Assembly: GCF_006575665.1 (NCBI RefSeq)
Contig: NZ_CP041253.1
Location: 4,129,001 to 4,193,000 of the forward strand
From: Echinicola soli
GTDB taxonomy: Bacteria; Bacteroidota; Bacteroidia; Cytophagales; Cyclobacteriaceae
Length of the DNA: 64,000 nucleotides
Direction of reading: 5' to 3'
A program made the translations under genes and the position numbers. The notes beneath the pieces are model-generated. The model saw only the letters and a list, made by a program, of their open reading frames with translations, had not been told where the DNA came from and made no database searches. Shown piece after piece: positions 1-8,952 of this stretch (position 1 is its first letter; each line of letters starts with the position of its first letter).

Positions 1-165
1 AGCCAATGCCGCTAGGTATTGTTGCAGTGGGTTAACACAACACTAAGGATAGATTAAGCTAACTGATCAACCAACATTCTCAAATTTATTTCGTATAATT
101 AAATCATTAGTTTTTAAACACATAACTAAACCAAAAGCGAGTTAAACCCGCAAAACAACATTTTT

Positions 166-3100
166 ATGTCAAAATCACTTCTATTTCTCTACTTATTCTG
201 CTATCCCATTTTTGCATTTACTCAGGACAAGTACCAATCCCAATGGGACAAGGTAGAAAAACTGGAGCTTAAAAGCCTGCCCCAATCAGCCTTGACCGTC
301 ACGGATTCCATTTTTCAGCAGGCCAAAGCAGAAGGTAATCCACCACAGTGGATAAAAGCCATGCTCTACCAATCCAAGTTTGCATTAACCCTGGAAGAAG
401 ATGCCCAATTGAAGATTATTGCTAATTTTAAAAAGGAGATCGCCCAAACTACCGCTCCTGAACGAAACATCCTGGAAAGTATGCTGGCACAGTTTTACTG
501 GCAATATTTTCAGGAAAACCGCTATCGCTTTTATGATCGGAGCCAAACAGCCGAGGTGGTAGACAGTACCGACTTCAGGACATGGGATTTAGATCACCTC
601 TACCAGCGCATCTACCAACTGCATTTGCGGGCTTTACAGGATCAAGAAAAATTACAGCGTATTCCCATAGCCCTTTACCAAGCCATTCTTTCCGAAGAAG
701 ATAAGACAATGTCCCTTACTCCTAGCCTATTTGACCTATTGGCACATAGGGCACTCGAATTCTTCAATAGTGAAGAATCAAGCATTAGCCAGCCCAAGGA
801 TAAATTTCTGATCAACGATCCAGTCTATTTTCAAAATGAAAGTTACCTTCCTGAATACACTTCGCCAAGTTTTTCAAGGCACTTAGAAGCCCTTAAAGTC
901 TACCATCAGCTCATAGATTATAACCGGCGTGAGCAAAACGAAGCAGCATTGGTGGCAAGTCAACTGAAGCGCTTGAAGTTTGTCGCCGAAAACTATACCG
1001 GTGAATCCAAAGAAAAACACTACGAAGCAGCACTGACAAAACACTTTTCCAAGTATCAATCCAAGGCAATAAGCACGCTCATCACCTATGATCTGGCCAC
1101 TTTATACCATAACATGGCCAAGCAATATTCCCCAAGTGATGCCCCTAAATATCAGTTCAAACGTAAGGAAGCCTTACAGCTACTTGAGAAAGCCATTGCT
1201 AGTTTTCCCGATGGTTTGGGAACCGAATCCTGTACATCACTGCTTACTTCCATTACCCGATCATATCTTGAACTTACCACCGAAAAACACCTTCCTATCA
1301 ACCAAGATGCCCGAGTATTGGCTGAATATAAGAACCTTCAACGGCTGGATTTTATGCTTTACTCCTTGGATATTCAGCAGTATGAGCAATTCGAGCGCCT
1401 ATACAACAAGCATGACCAAGATAACTTTATCCAAAAACTCAAACCATACAAGTCGTGGCAGAGCAAATTGAAAAATGAAGAAGATTATCAGCTTCACACC
1501 ACAGATAACCTTCTACCCGCCTTACCAGCTGGCATCTACTTGATCGTGGCCAATAGCAAAACAAGTGAAAGCCAGGATCAGATCACCGCTCATCAAGTGA
1601 TACAAGTCACGGATATAGCCTTGATCCATCAAAATATAGGCAATAATGTTTCCCTCCAAGTCATCGACCGTCAAAACGGCGAGCCTATCGAAGGAGCTAA
1701 AGTGACCTTGAGCCATGAAGGATACGGAAAAAAGATACAGTTGCCCAAAGCACCTCTTACAACTGATGAGCGTGGTTTTGTGAAATTTAAAGTGGATGAC
1801 CGGTATTACGGCGTGGTAACCAAGGTGGAGAAAGATGGACAAACCGCTATTTTTGACAATTTATCCAGTCGAGTCTATTTCTCCAATAATTCAGAAGCTA
1901 CTATCAGGCCCCACTTATTTACAGATAGAAGCATCTACCGTCCCGGACAAACAGTGTTTTTTAAAGGCATTCTTGTAAAAAGGGTAAACGACCAAAGTGA
2001 AGTAGTTGCTGATGCAGGTGTCGAAGTAGTGCTGAAAGATGTGAATGGAGAAAAGGTTTCAGAACTGCTTCTTGAGTCCAATGAATATGGGGCCTTCAGC
2101 GGAGAGTTCGTTTTGCCTACTACAGGATTGACGGGAAATTTCACCCTTGAAGTAAACAAAAACAACAAAATAAAAAATATTTCGCTCAGGGGAGCGGATT
2201 TTTCGGGTGGCCACCATGGTATTTCAGTGGAAGAATACAAACGCCCCACTTTCGAAGCCAGCTTTCAGCCGATCGACCAAGAATATCAGGTCAATGATAG
2301 CATCCATGTTCATGGGGAAGCCTTGGCATTTTCAGGAAGTAAAATTTCCAATGCCAACGTAACCTACCGAGTGGTCAGAGAGGTGCAAATGCCGTATTGG
2401 TACTACTCGTGGAGACGGCCAATCCACAGGGGACAGTCCCAGGAAATTGCCCATGGTTCATTGCAGACTGATGCAGATGGCAAATTCATCCTGCCTTTTA
2501 GGGCCATACCTGATGAAAGTATTCCCAAAGATGACCAGCCTGTATTCCGCTATACCGTAACGGCAGAAGTCACCGACATCAATGGCGAAACCCGAACCGC
2601 CAATACCACGGTAAAGCTAGGCTACCATGCACTGCTCTTAAACCTTGACCTTCCCGAGCTTGGTCATAAGCAACAGGACAGTATTTCCCTGAGCATTAAC
2701 AGCACCAATCTTAATGATACCTTCGTTCCTGCCAGTGGAAACCTGAAAATCTATAAGCTAAATTCTCCCGGACGGATCCTGCGCGACTCCCCATTTTCCA
2801 CACCAGACTATCAACGTTGGGACAAGGACGAATTTACCAAGCGGTTTCCGCATGAGCCCTACGGGCCGGAAGCGGAAAACACCAACTGGGAAAAAGGAGA
2901 AATGGTCGTCAACAGGGAATTCGATACCAACAAAGAAAAAGTAATCAGTATTACAGGATTTGACCAGTGGTCAATAGGTAAATACCTCGTTGTGTTGGAA
3001 GCAAAGGATAAATCTGGCCAAGAAGTGGCCGTGAAAGAGCTTTTCACACTACAGGATAAAACCAGTAAAACAGTCCCTGACCACCAACTACTGGACATCC

Positions 3101-6100
3101 AACTGGATCAATCTTCCTATATTCCTGGAAATACGGCCAAGCTTACCTTGGGCACAGCAGCAGAAAACCTAACGGTAAGTGTCTTTTTGGAAAAAGACGG
3201 TGCGATCAAAGATACCTGGCTGGTGAAGCTGAAAAACGGCTATAAAAGCCTGTCATTTCCGGTGGAAGCCACTGATATCGGTGGTTTTGTGATTCATTAT
3301 ACGACGGCCTTTGCCAATTCGAGCGTAACCGGCCAACTACCTGTAAATGTCCCCTACCCGAAAAAGGAACTGGAAATAGAAACCCTCACCTTTCGTGACA
3401 ATATCCAACCTGGATCCGCACAAACATGGACCTTTAAGATCAAGGGCCCGCAAAAAGATAAAGTCGCCACAGAGATGCTTGCCAGCATGTACGATGTATC
3501 TTTGGACCAATTCAGATCGCACCAGTGGAATTTTTCCACTTCGCCCAGAAACTACCGCAGTCAGGCTTCCTTTGACAGCCACTCCAGTTTTTCTACGGCA
3601 GTGTTTGACATGAACTATTATTTGAATAGCCGTTATTTCACCTCACATGAAGCCCTACCCCTGACACAGTTCAATTGGTTTGGTTTTCATTTTGGCAATG
3701 CATACTATTCCAATTATCGCTATATCCTGTCCCTTCGGGAAAAATGGATCCCCATCGCCCCCAAACTCACTTACGACTATGATGAATCCTTGGCAGAAGG
3801 CATCGTAAAAGGCAAGGTCACGGATCCTGACGGTAAACCGTTGGCAGGAGTAAATATTTCTCATGAGGATCATAAAAAAAGCATACTTTCTGACCTGAAT
3901 GGCCAGTTTACCATAGAAGCGGCATCCGGGGATGAGCTGCACTTTAGTTTTATCGGTTTTCTATCTGCCACCGCCAAAATTTCACCCAAACGTAACGTCA
4001 TCCATCTGGTGTTGCCAGAAGACATTGCAGGATTGGAAGAAGTGGTCGTGGTGGGATATGGTGGTGAAACGAAAAGAGTGAAAACTTCTTCGAATGCTAC
4101 TATCGCTCCTCCGCCGTCTCTTATGGAGGCCGAAATGAAAGTAGACGCCAATATGCCACCAGCAGACATGATCATCAGAGGCACCAGTTCTGTAGAAGAT
4201 GAAAACACCCTTTATATCATCGATGGTGAAATAGCCACTACTCCGCCAGACCAACGTGACATTGCCACATTAGAAGTGCTTAATCCTGATGAAGCCTCAG
4301 CGATCTATGGCACCAAGGCTGCGAATGGTGCGATCATCATCACAACCAAATCAGGACAAGCCTCCCTCGATCGGCAACTGGCAGAAGTGCAGGCAAGGAC
4401 TGACCTTAGGGAAACCGCTTTTTTCTACCCCCACCTTAGTACTGATTCCACGGGCAATATCAGTTTTAGCTTCACCGCACCGGAAGCACTTACCAAATGG
4501 AAACTCCAACTGCTAGGACACACCAAAACCCTGGACATCGGCTACAAACAGCTGCAGACCGTGACCCAAAAAGAGTTGATGGTAACACCTAATGCGCCAC
4601 GGTTCCTCAGAGAAGGCGATGAACTAATGCTATCCGCCAAAATCAGCAACTTGTCCGATGAGCCACTATCAGGGAAAATACTGTTAACATTGACAGATCC
4701 GATTACGGGCAAGATAATCGATCCGCAGCTGGAGAATCTCAAGGGAGACCAAACATTCCAGATAGGTGCCAATGGAAATTCAGTTGTAAATTGGTCATTA
4801 AAAATCCCAGAAAGCCTCCAAGCGGTGCAGTACAAAGTAGTGGCGGTGGCGGGGGATTTTTCCGATGGTGAGCAAAGTGTACTACCGGTCCTCTCCAATC
4901 GCATCTTGGTAACCGAGACCATCCCGATGTGGATCAGTACCAAGGGAAGAAAATCCTTCAAACTGGAAAACATGACCGCCAATACATCCACTACCCTTAG
5001 TAATCATCAACTGACGTTAGAAGTCACCTCCAACCCGGCTTGGTACGCTGTTCAGGCACTGCCTTACCTGATGGAATATCCCTATGAATGTGCTGAACAA
5101 ATCTACTCCCGCTTCTTTGCCAATGCCCTGGCAAAGCACATCGTAGACAGCCATCCTCAGATAAAAGCAGTCTTTGAAAACTGGAAAAATCAAGACAGCG
5201 ATGCCTTGCTCAGCAACCTCGAAAAGAACCAAGAGTTAAAATCATTGATCATCCAGGAAACACCCTGGCTGCGTGATGCCCAATCCGAAAGTGAGCAGAA
5301 ACAAAGAATCGCTCTATTATTTGACTTGAACAAAATAACCAATGAACTGTCAACAAACATCGACAAACTGTCATCTATGCAAATGAGTTCAGGTGGATTT
5401 CCCTGGTTTAAAGGCAGCCGCTATCCCAATCGCTACATCACACAGCATATTGCCATGGGACTAAGCGAGCTGAAAAAGATGGATGTCAAAGCAGCACAAT
5501 CCGAGAAGGTAACTGCCATCATCACCAAAGCGAAGAGGTATTTGGACGAACAGTTATTGGAAGATTACGATAAGCTTAAAGACCAAGTGGAGCAAATAAA
5601 AAACAAGACCGATAATGATGCTGACGCCCAGGCCAAGATCAATACATTACACGACGAAAATCCTCTACAGTCCATCCAAATACACTACCTGTACTTACGC
5701 AGTTTACTTCCTACATCCAACGTCTCCAAACCACTTCAGGAAGCGATCAATTATTACCAATCCCAAGCCCTTCGCCAATGGACCACTGTGAGGCTGCAGG
5801 AACAAGCAATGATCGCCCTGATGAGCCATCGAATGTTATCAAATGATACCGATCAGGAGATTCTAAGATCACTGGCAGAAAACAGCGTCAACAATTCGGA
5901 ACTTGGCCGCTATTGGAAAGCCAATAAACCTGGCTGGCGTTGGGACCAAGCGCCCATCGAGACCCAAGCTTTCTTGATCAGAACTTTTGCAGAAATACCT
6001 ATAGCCGACCACACCGATACCGAGCAGACCAATATGGTAAATGAGATGAAAATATGGCTCCTCAAGCATAAACAAACCAACCGATGGAGCAACACAAAAG

Positions 6101-6810
6101 CCACTGCATCAGCTGTCCAAGCCTTACTTCTTAAAGGTATGGATTGGCTAAGTATTGCTGAAACAGTCCAAGTAACCATAGGAAACCAACATGTCTCCCC
6201 CGCATCGGACGAAACCATCCAACCAGAAGCTGGAACGGGCTACTATAAGAAATCGTGGCCAGGTGATCAAATCACCTCCGAAATGGGGAAAGTTACCTTG
6301 GTCCAAGAGAAAGAAGGCATTGCTTGGGGCGCGCTCTATTGGCAGTATTTTGAAGACCTCAATAAAATCCAGGACAACACCGCTACCCCTCTCCAAATCA
6401 CAAAGGAGCTCTTTGTAAAAGAAAACACCGATCAGGGAGAAATCTTCCATCTCATCGAAGGAGACGCAGGCATCAAAGTGGGTGACCTGGTCAAGGTACG
6501 CATTGAAATAAAGGTGGACAGGGATATGGACTTTGTACACCTGAAGGATATGCGCGCAGCGGGGTTTGAACCCGTAAATGTACTTTCGGCATATAAATAT
6601 CAAGATGGTTTGGGCTACTATGAAAGCACCCGTGATGCCAGTACCAATTTCTTCTTTGAACGACTAAACAAAGGTGTGTATGTTTTTGAATACGAATTAA
6701 GGGCCAACAATGCAGGAACCTTCTCCAATGGGATTAGCACCATTCAATGCATGTATGCCCCAGAATTCAGCAGTCACTCTGGTGGACTGGTTGTCAGGAT
6801 AGAAAGATAA
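166..6810 (+). CDS. Alpha-2-macroglobulin family protein with SusC-like regulatory and TonB plug segment
   Basis: A 2214-residue secreted protein with an N-terminal signal peptide. The MG2-type motif TDRSIYRPGQ lies near residue 585. A carboxypeptidase-regulatory-like domain (about 1211-1290) ends in EEVVVVGYGG, as in SusC proteins. It is followed by a TonB plug-like segment (about 1325-1400, with YIIDGE and AIYGTKAANGAIIITTKSG). The A2M domain follows (about 1416-1640) and then the thioester motif CAEQ (residues 1642-1645, bases 5089-5100). The end matches a bacterial MG10-type C-terminus. Bacterial A2Ms are held to trap or inhibit proteases at the cell envelope, and the intact CxEQ implies a working thioester. 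The plug segment has no beta-barrel after it, so it is not a receptor; its role is unknown. It stands alone, without the PBP1C partner common in Proteobacteria. Confidence 0.9.
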   Translation: MSKSLLFLYLFCYPIFAFTQDKYQSQWDKVEKLELKSLPQSALTVTDSIFQQAKAEGNPPQWIKAMLYQSKFALTLEEDAQLKIIANFKKEIAQTTAPERNILESMLAQFYWQYFQENRYRFYDRSQTAEVVDSTDFRTWDLDHLYQRIYQLHLRALQDQEKLQRIPIALYQAILSEEDKTMSLTPSLFDLLAHRALEFFNSEESSISQPKDKFLINDPVYFQNESYLPEYTSPSFSRHLEALKVYHQLIDYNRREQNEAALVASQLKRLKFVAENYTGESKEKHYEAALTKHFSKYQSKAISTLITYDLATLYHNMAKQYSPSDAPKYQFKRKEALQLLEKAIASFPDGLGTESCTSLLTSITRSYLELTTEKHLPINQDARVLAEYKNLQRLDFMLYSLDIQQYEQFERLYNKHDQDNFIQKLKPYKSWQSKLKNEEDYQLHTTDNLLPALPAGIYLIVANSKTSESQDQITAHQVIQVTDIALIHQNIGNNVSLQVIDRQNGEPIEGAKVTLSHEGYGKKIQLPKAPLTTDERGFVKFKVDDRYYGVVTKVEKDGQTAIFDNLSSRVYFSNNSEATIRPHLFTDRSIYRPGQTVFFKGILVKRVNDQSEVVADAGVEVVLKDVNGEKVSELLLESNEYGAFSGEFVLPTTGLTGNFTLEVNKNNKIKNISLRGADFSGGHHGISVEEYKRPTFEASFQPIDQEYQVNDSIHVHGEALAFSGSKISNANVTYRVVREVQMPYWYYSWRRPIHRGQSQEIAHGSLQTDADGKFILPFRAIPDESIPKDDQPVFRYTVTAEVTDINGETRTANTTVKLGYHALLLNLDLPELGHKQQDSISLSINSTNLNDTFVPASGNLKIYKLNSPGRILRDSPFSTPDYQRWDKDEFTKRFPHEPYGPEAENTNWEKGEMVVNREFDTNKEKVISITGFDQWSIGKYLVVLEAKDKSGQEVAVKELFTLQDKTSKTVPDHQLLDIQLDQSSYIPGNTAKLTLGTAAENLTVSVFLEKDGAIKDTWLVKLKNGYKSLSFPVEATDIGGFVIHYTTAFANSSVTGQLPVNVPYPKKELEIETLTFRDNIQPGSAQTWTFKIKGPQKDKVATEMLASMYDVSLDQFRSHQWNFSTSPRNYRSQASFDSHSSFSTAVFDMNYYLNSRYFTSHEALPLTQFNWFGFHFGNAYYSNYRYILSLREKWIPIAPKLTYDYDESLAEGIVKGKVTDPDGKPLAGVNISHEDHKKSILSDLNGQFTIEAASGDELHFSFIGFLSATAKISPKRNVIHLVLPEDIAGLEEVVVVGYGGETKRVKTSSNATIAPPPSLMEAEMKVDANMPPADMIIRGTSSVEDENTLYIIDGEIATTPPDQRDIATLEVLNPDEASAIYGTKAANGAIIITTKSGQASLDRQLAEVQARTDLRETAFFYPHLSTDSTGNISFSFTAPEALTKWKLQLLGHTKTLDIGYKQLQTVTQKELMVTPNAPRFLREGDELMLSAKISNLSDEPLSGKILLTLTDPITGKIIDPQLENLKGDQTFQIGANGNSVVNWSLKIPESLQAVQYKVVAVAGDFSDGEQSVLPVLSNRILVTETIPMWISTKGRKSFKLENMTANTSTTLSNHQLTLEVTSNPAWYAVQALPYLMEYPYECAEQIYSRFFANALAKHIVDSHPQIKAVFENWKNQDSDALLSNLEKNQELKSLIIQETPWLRDAQSESEQKQRIALLFDLNKITNELSTNIDKLSSMQMSSGGFPWFKGSRYPNRYITQHIAMGLSELKKMDVKAAQSEKVTAIITKAKRYLDEQLLEDYDKLKDQVEQIKNKTDNDADAQAKINTLHDENPLQSIQIHYLYLRSLLPTSNVSKPLQEAINYYQSQALRQWTTVRLQEQAMIALMSHRMLSNDTDQEILRSLAENSVNNSELGRYWKANKPGWRWDQAPIETQAFLIRTFAEIPIADHTDTEQTNMVNEMKIWLLKHKQTNRWSNTKATASAVQALLLKGMDWLSIAETVQVTIGNQHVSPASDETIQPEAGTGYYKKSWPGDQITSEMGKVTLVQEKEGIAWGALYWQYFEDLNKIQDNTATPLQITKELFVKENTDQGEIFHLIEGDAGIKVGDLVKVRIEIKVDRDMDFVHLKDMRAAGFEPVNVLSAYKYQDGLGYYESTRDASTNFFFERLNKGVYVFEYELRANNAGTFSNGISTIQCMYAPEFSSHSGGLVVRIER

Positions 6811-6851
6811 ATGCCATGGAAAATGACTTCGGCCATTCCAGATAATTAAAC

Positions 6852-6900
6852 AGTCATCGCGAACAAAGCACTAGTGACGTGAAGCGATCTCGTATAAGGG
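6852..6900. repeat. Partial palindromic intergenic repeat arm (REP-like)
   Basis: The stretch GTCATCGCGAAC followed by GAAGCGATCTCGT resembles one arm of the GTCATnGCGA...GCAATCTC palindromic repeat found in many Bacteroidota. A short possible other arm (GATTGCTTCACTCC) sits at 7380-7393, on the far side of the next small gene. The match is partial and the call rests on memory of the repeat family. Confidence 0.4.
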
Positions 6901-7026
6901 AAATGAAATGCTTTTGGGAAAATTGGGATATAATAAGGAAAATCAGAGCCCATATTCCCTTTTTCCCACCACACACAACTAAACTCGTCCATCTACGTAA
7001 TTCAAGTATTACCTTTTTAATCGAAT

Positions 7027-7380
7027 ATGCAATACACCTGGAACTTCAAGCTCTCCCATGACATCAAAGGCGATCTAAAGCATATACTCAGAGAAACATT
7101 CTCCCATCAGCAAAAGGAACTGGAAATTTTCCTTTCCTATTACACAAAAATGGATGGAGCCGTGGCTGAAAATGCGACATTTGAAAAGGCTATAGAACCC
7201 GTCTCAAACACATCTGGTAAGCTGATATTACGTTTTCATAAAGTTTTTTATAATGCTTGTCTAAACATACACGAAACAGAAAAGGATCAGATGGAAGTGG
7301 AGTATAAAATTGATTGGGACGGCAGCACTATAAAACTTTTAGGTCCCGTTATCGAAGAAAGAGGGATGGATGATATTTGA
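7027..7380 (+). CDS. Conserved-looking hypothetical protein, 117 aa
   Basis: I do not recognise this protein. It is 117 residues, mixed alpha/beta in character and acidic at the C-terminus, with no signal peptide or membrane segment. The composition (charged surface pattern, few rare codons) looks like a real soluble protein rather than a shadow. It follows the alpha-2-macroglobulin gene after about 215 bases, so co-transcription is possible but not shown. An overlapping upstream frame (6879-7061) is less protein-like and was left out. The chosen start is the first ATG giving the whole frame. Confidence 0.6.
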   Translation: MQYTWNFKLSHDIKGDLKHILRETFSHQQKELEIFLSYYTKMDGAVAENATFEKAIEPVSNTSGKLILRFHKVFYNACLNIHETEKDQMEVEYKIDWDGSTIKLLGPVIEERGMDDI

Positions 7381-7488
7381 TTGCTTCACTCCCTCCCACC
7401 ATCCATTCAATCACAGTTGGATACAGGGAAATCGCTTTTAGATGAGCGACTGCGTATTCCACTAGCTACGCCATTCTAACAATGCCTT

Positions 7489-7686
7489 TGTCATCCCGAA
7501 GAATTATAAATTGTGATTTATACAACATTTTTTTAAAAGCGGTTGCCCTGCAGTTGGATACCCTTAATGTGGTTATTCCGGATGATGCATCAGGAATTCC
7601 CGACGAATGTCAGGAAGACCTGAAAGAGCTATATAATCAGTCATTATGGGTTGCATGAGAGACTCCACCTTCATCGGCATGACAGC
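7489..7686. repeat. Degenerate inverted-repeat element in the gap before the carbonic anhydrase gene
   Basis: The gap 7381-8074 has no convincing gene. Within it TGTCATCCCGAAGAA (about 7490) and TTCATCGGCATGACA (about 7672) are imperfect inverted repeats about 180 bases apart. This pattern is typical of intergenic palindromic elements in this phylum. The interior is AT-rich, with one short open frame of about 40 codons that I cannot assign. The element runs into the longer direct repeat that starts at 7684. Confidence 0.35.
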
Positions 7687-7963
7687 TTTGTCACTTTCTT
7701 CTTATCTAAACGGCATTGACTTCGGATATAAATATCCAGGATTATAAGGCTCCATATGAATTACAGCGGGTCAATATAACAACCATAATGCCGACACATA
7801 CACTCGTTATTTTTACTAGTAAATATTGAAAAACACTTGTTTTAATTATTTTTATTCTGAAATTTATTGTTTTTTAGATTAAAATTTTGACTTGATAATT
7901 ATTACACTAAGTTCGAGCATGTATAAAGTCAGAACTCACTAAACCATCCATATGATGAACACT
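7684..7963. repeat. Direct repeat copy 1 (long intergenic repeat)
   Basis: From AGCTTTGTCACTTTCTTC to CATATGATGAACACT this region matches 12093-12301 at roughly 90 percent identity by eye. The exception is a 71-base segment (7838-7908) present only here. That extra segment is bounded by ACACT on both sides (7833-7837 and 7904-7908), as expected of a short-repeat deletion or insertion. The copy lies directly upstream of the carbonic anhydrase gene and may hold its promoter. Confidence 0.85.
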
Positions 7964-8074
7964 GTAAAATCAAAAAAATGGATTTAGGGAGGGCCTCAGG
8001 TGCATTGACCTTGATAGCCAACTCAGTGTTAGAAAAGAAATGAGGGGTTTTTAGAAAAATATAACTTAAGATAT

Positions 8075-8836
8075 ATGAAAAAGAAACTATTAATTGGGAT
8101 GCTATTGCTAGGAGCCATCAGCTGTAACCAAACCAACCAAAAATCAAATCATATTGATGAAAACAAACATACTACTTCAGCTAAAGTTATAGAAGTGATG
8201 ACAGAGCAGAAGCAGCGTGAATTAACACCTGAAGAGGTTTTAACAGATCTATTACAGGGTAACGAACGGTTCGTATCCGATCGACAAATAAACCGGAACC
8301 TACCAAAACAAATCAGCTCAACTACAAAGAAACAATACCCCAAAGCTGTAGTACTGGCCTGTATTGACTCCCGTGTGCCAGTTGAATATATATTTGATCA
8401 GGGTATTGGGGATATCTTTGTTGTTCGCGTGGCAGGAAACATTGAAGACAAAGCACTCCTTGGAAGCATGGAGTATGGCTTAGGGATAGCAGGCTCTAAA
8501 CTGCTTATGGTACTGGGACACGAAAACTGTGGTGCTGTTAAATCAGCAATCAAAAAATTAGATGTCGGTAGTGATAATGTATCAGTATTATTAAACCAAG
8601 CCGAACCTGCAATTCTAGAAATTGACGGCGAAAGAGATGATAAAAACAAAGAATATTTTGACGCTGTCGTCAAGAATAATGTATACCAAACCATTGAGGA
8701 TATAAGAAATAGAAGTTCTATAATTAATAACTTAGAAGATAAAGGTGAAATAAAAATTGTAGGGGCATTTTATAGTCTCACCGATGGCAAAGTTACCATT
8801 ATCCGAAATGATACTCATGAACACGATGATGATTAG
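8075..8836 (+). CDS. Beta-class carbonic anhydrase, predicted lipoprotein
   Basis: A 253-residue beta-carbonic anhydrase, which interconverts CO2 and bicarbonate using zinc. The signature is intact: CIDSR (Cys96, Asp98, Arg100) and GHENCGA (His149, Cys152) give the Cys-His-Cys zinc ligands and the Asp-Arg pair. The N-terminus is a lipoprotein signal peptide ending LLGAISC, with Cys17 as the likely lipidation site, so the enzyme should sit on the periplasmic side of a membrane or on the cell surface. Most beta enzymes are cytoplasmic. The C-terminus ends in a His/Asp-rich tail. The gene lies between two copies of an intergenic repeat together with the next gene. Confidence 0.92.
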   Translation: MKKKLLIGMLLLGAISCNQTNQKSNHIDENKHTTSAKVIEVMTEQKQRELTPEEVLTDLLQGNERFVSDRQINRNLPKQISSTTKKQYPKAVVLACIDSRVPVEYIFDQGIGDIFVVRVAGNIEDKALLGSMEYGLGIAGSKLLMVLGHENCGAVKSAIKKLDVGSDNVSVLLNQAEPAILEIDGERDDKNKEYFDAVVKNNVYQTIEDIRNRSSIINNLEDKGEIKIVGAFYSLTDGKVTIIRNDTHEHDDD

Positions 8837-8952
8837 GCCTCGTTGTTATTGAAATAATCTTATAAACCTGGACAAATTAAACAAAGTAGATGTCCACTTT
8901 TTATTGATCCATAGTGATTAATTATTACCACCTCAACCAAATTATTATCTCA

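Noticed and set aside
3870..4254. Antisense frames of 90-112 codons inside the alpha-2-macroglobulin gene
   Set aside because: Shadows of the plus-strand coding frame; no independent signals.
6879..7061. 60-codon frame before the 117-residue gene
   Set aside because: It overlaps that gene and begins within a REP-like arm; the composition looks random.
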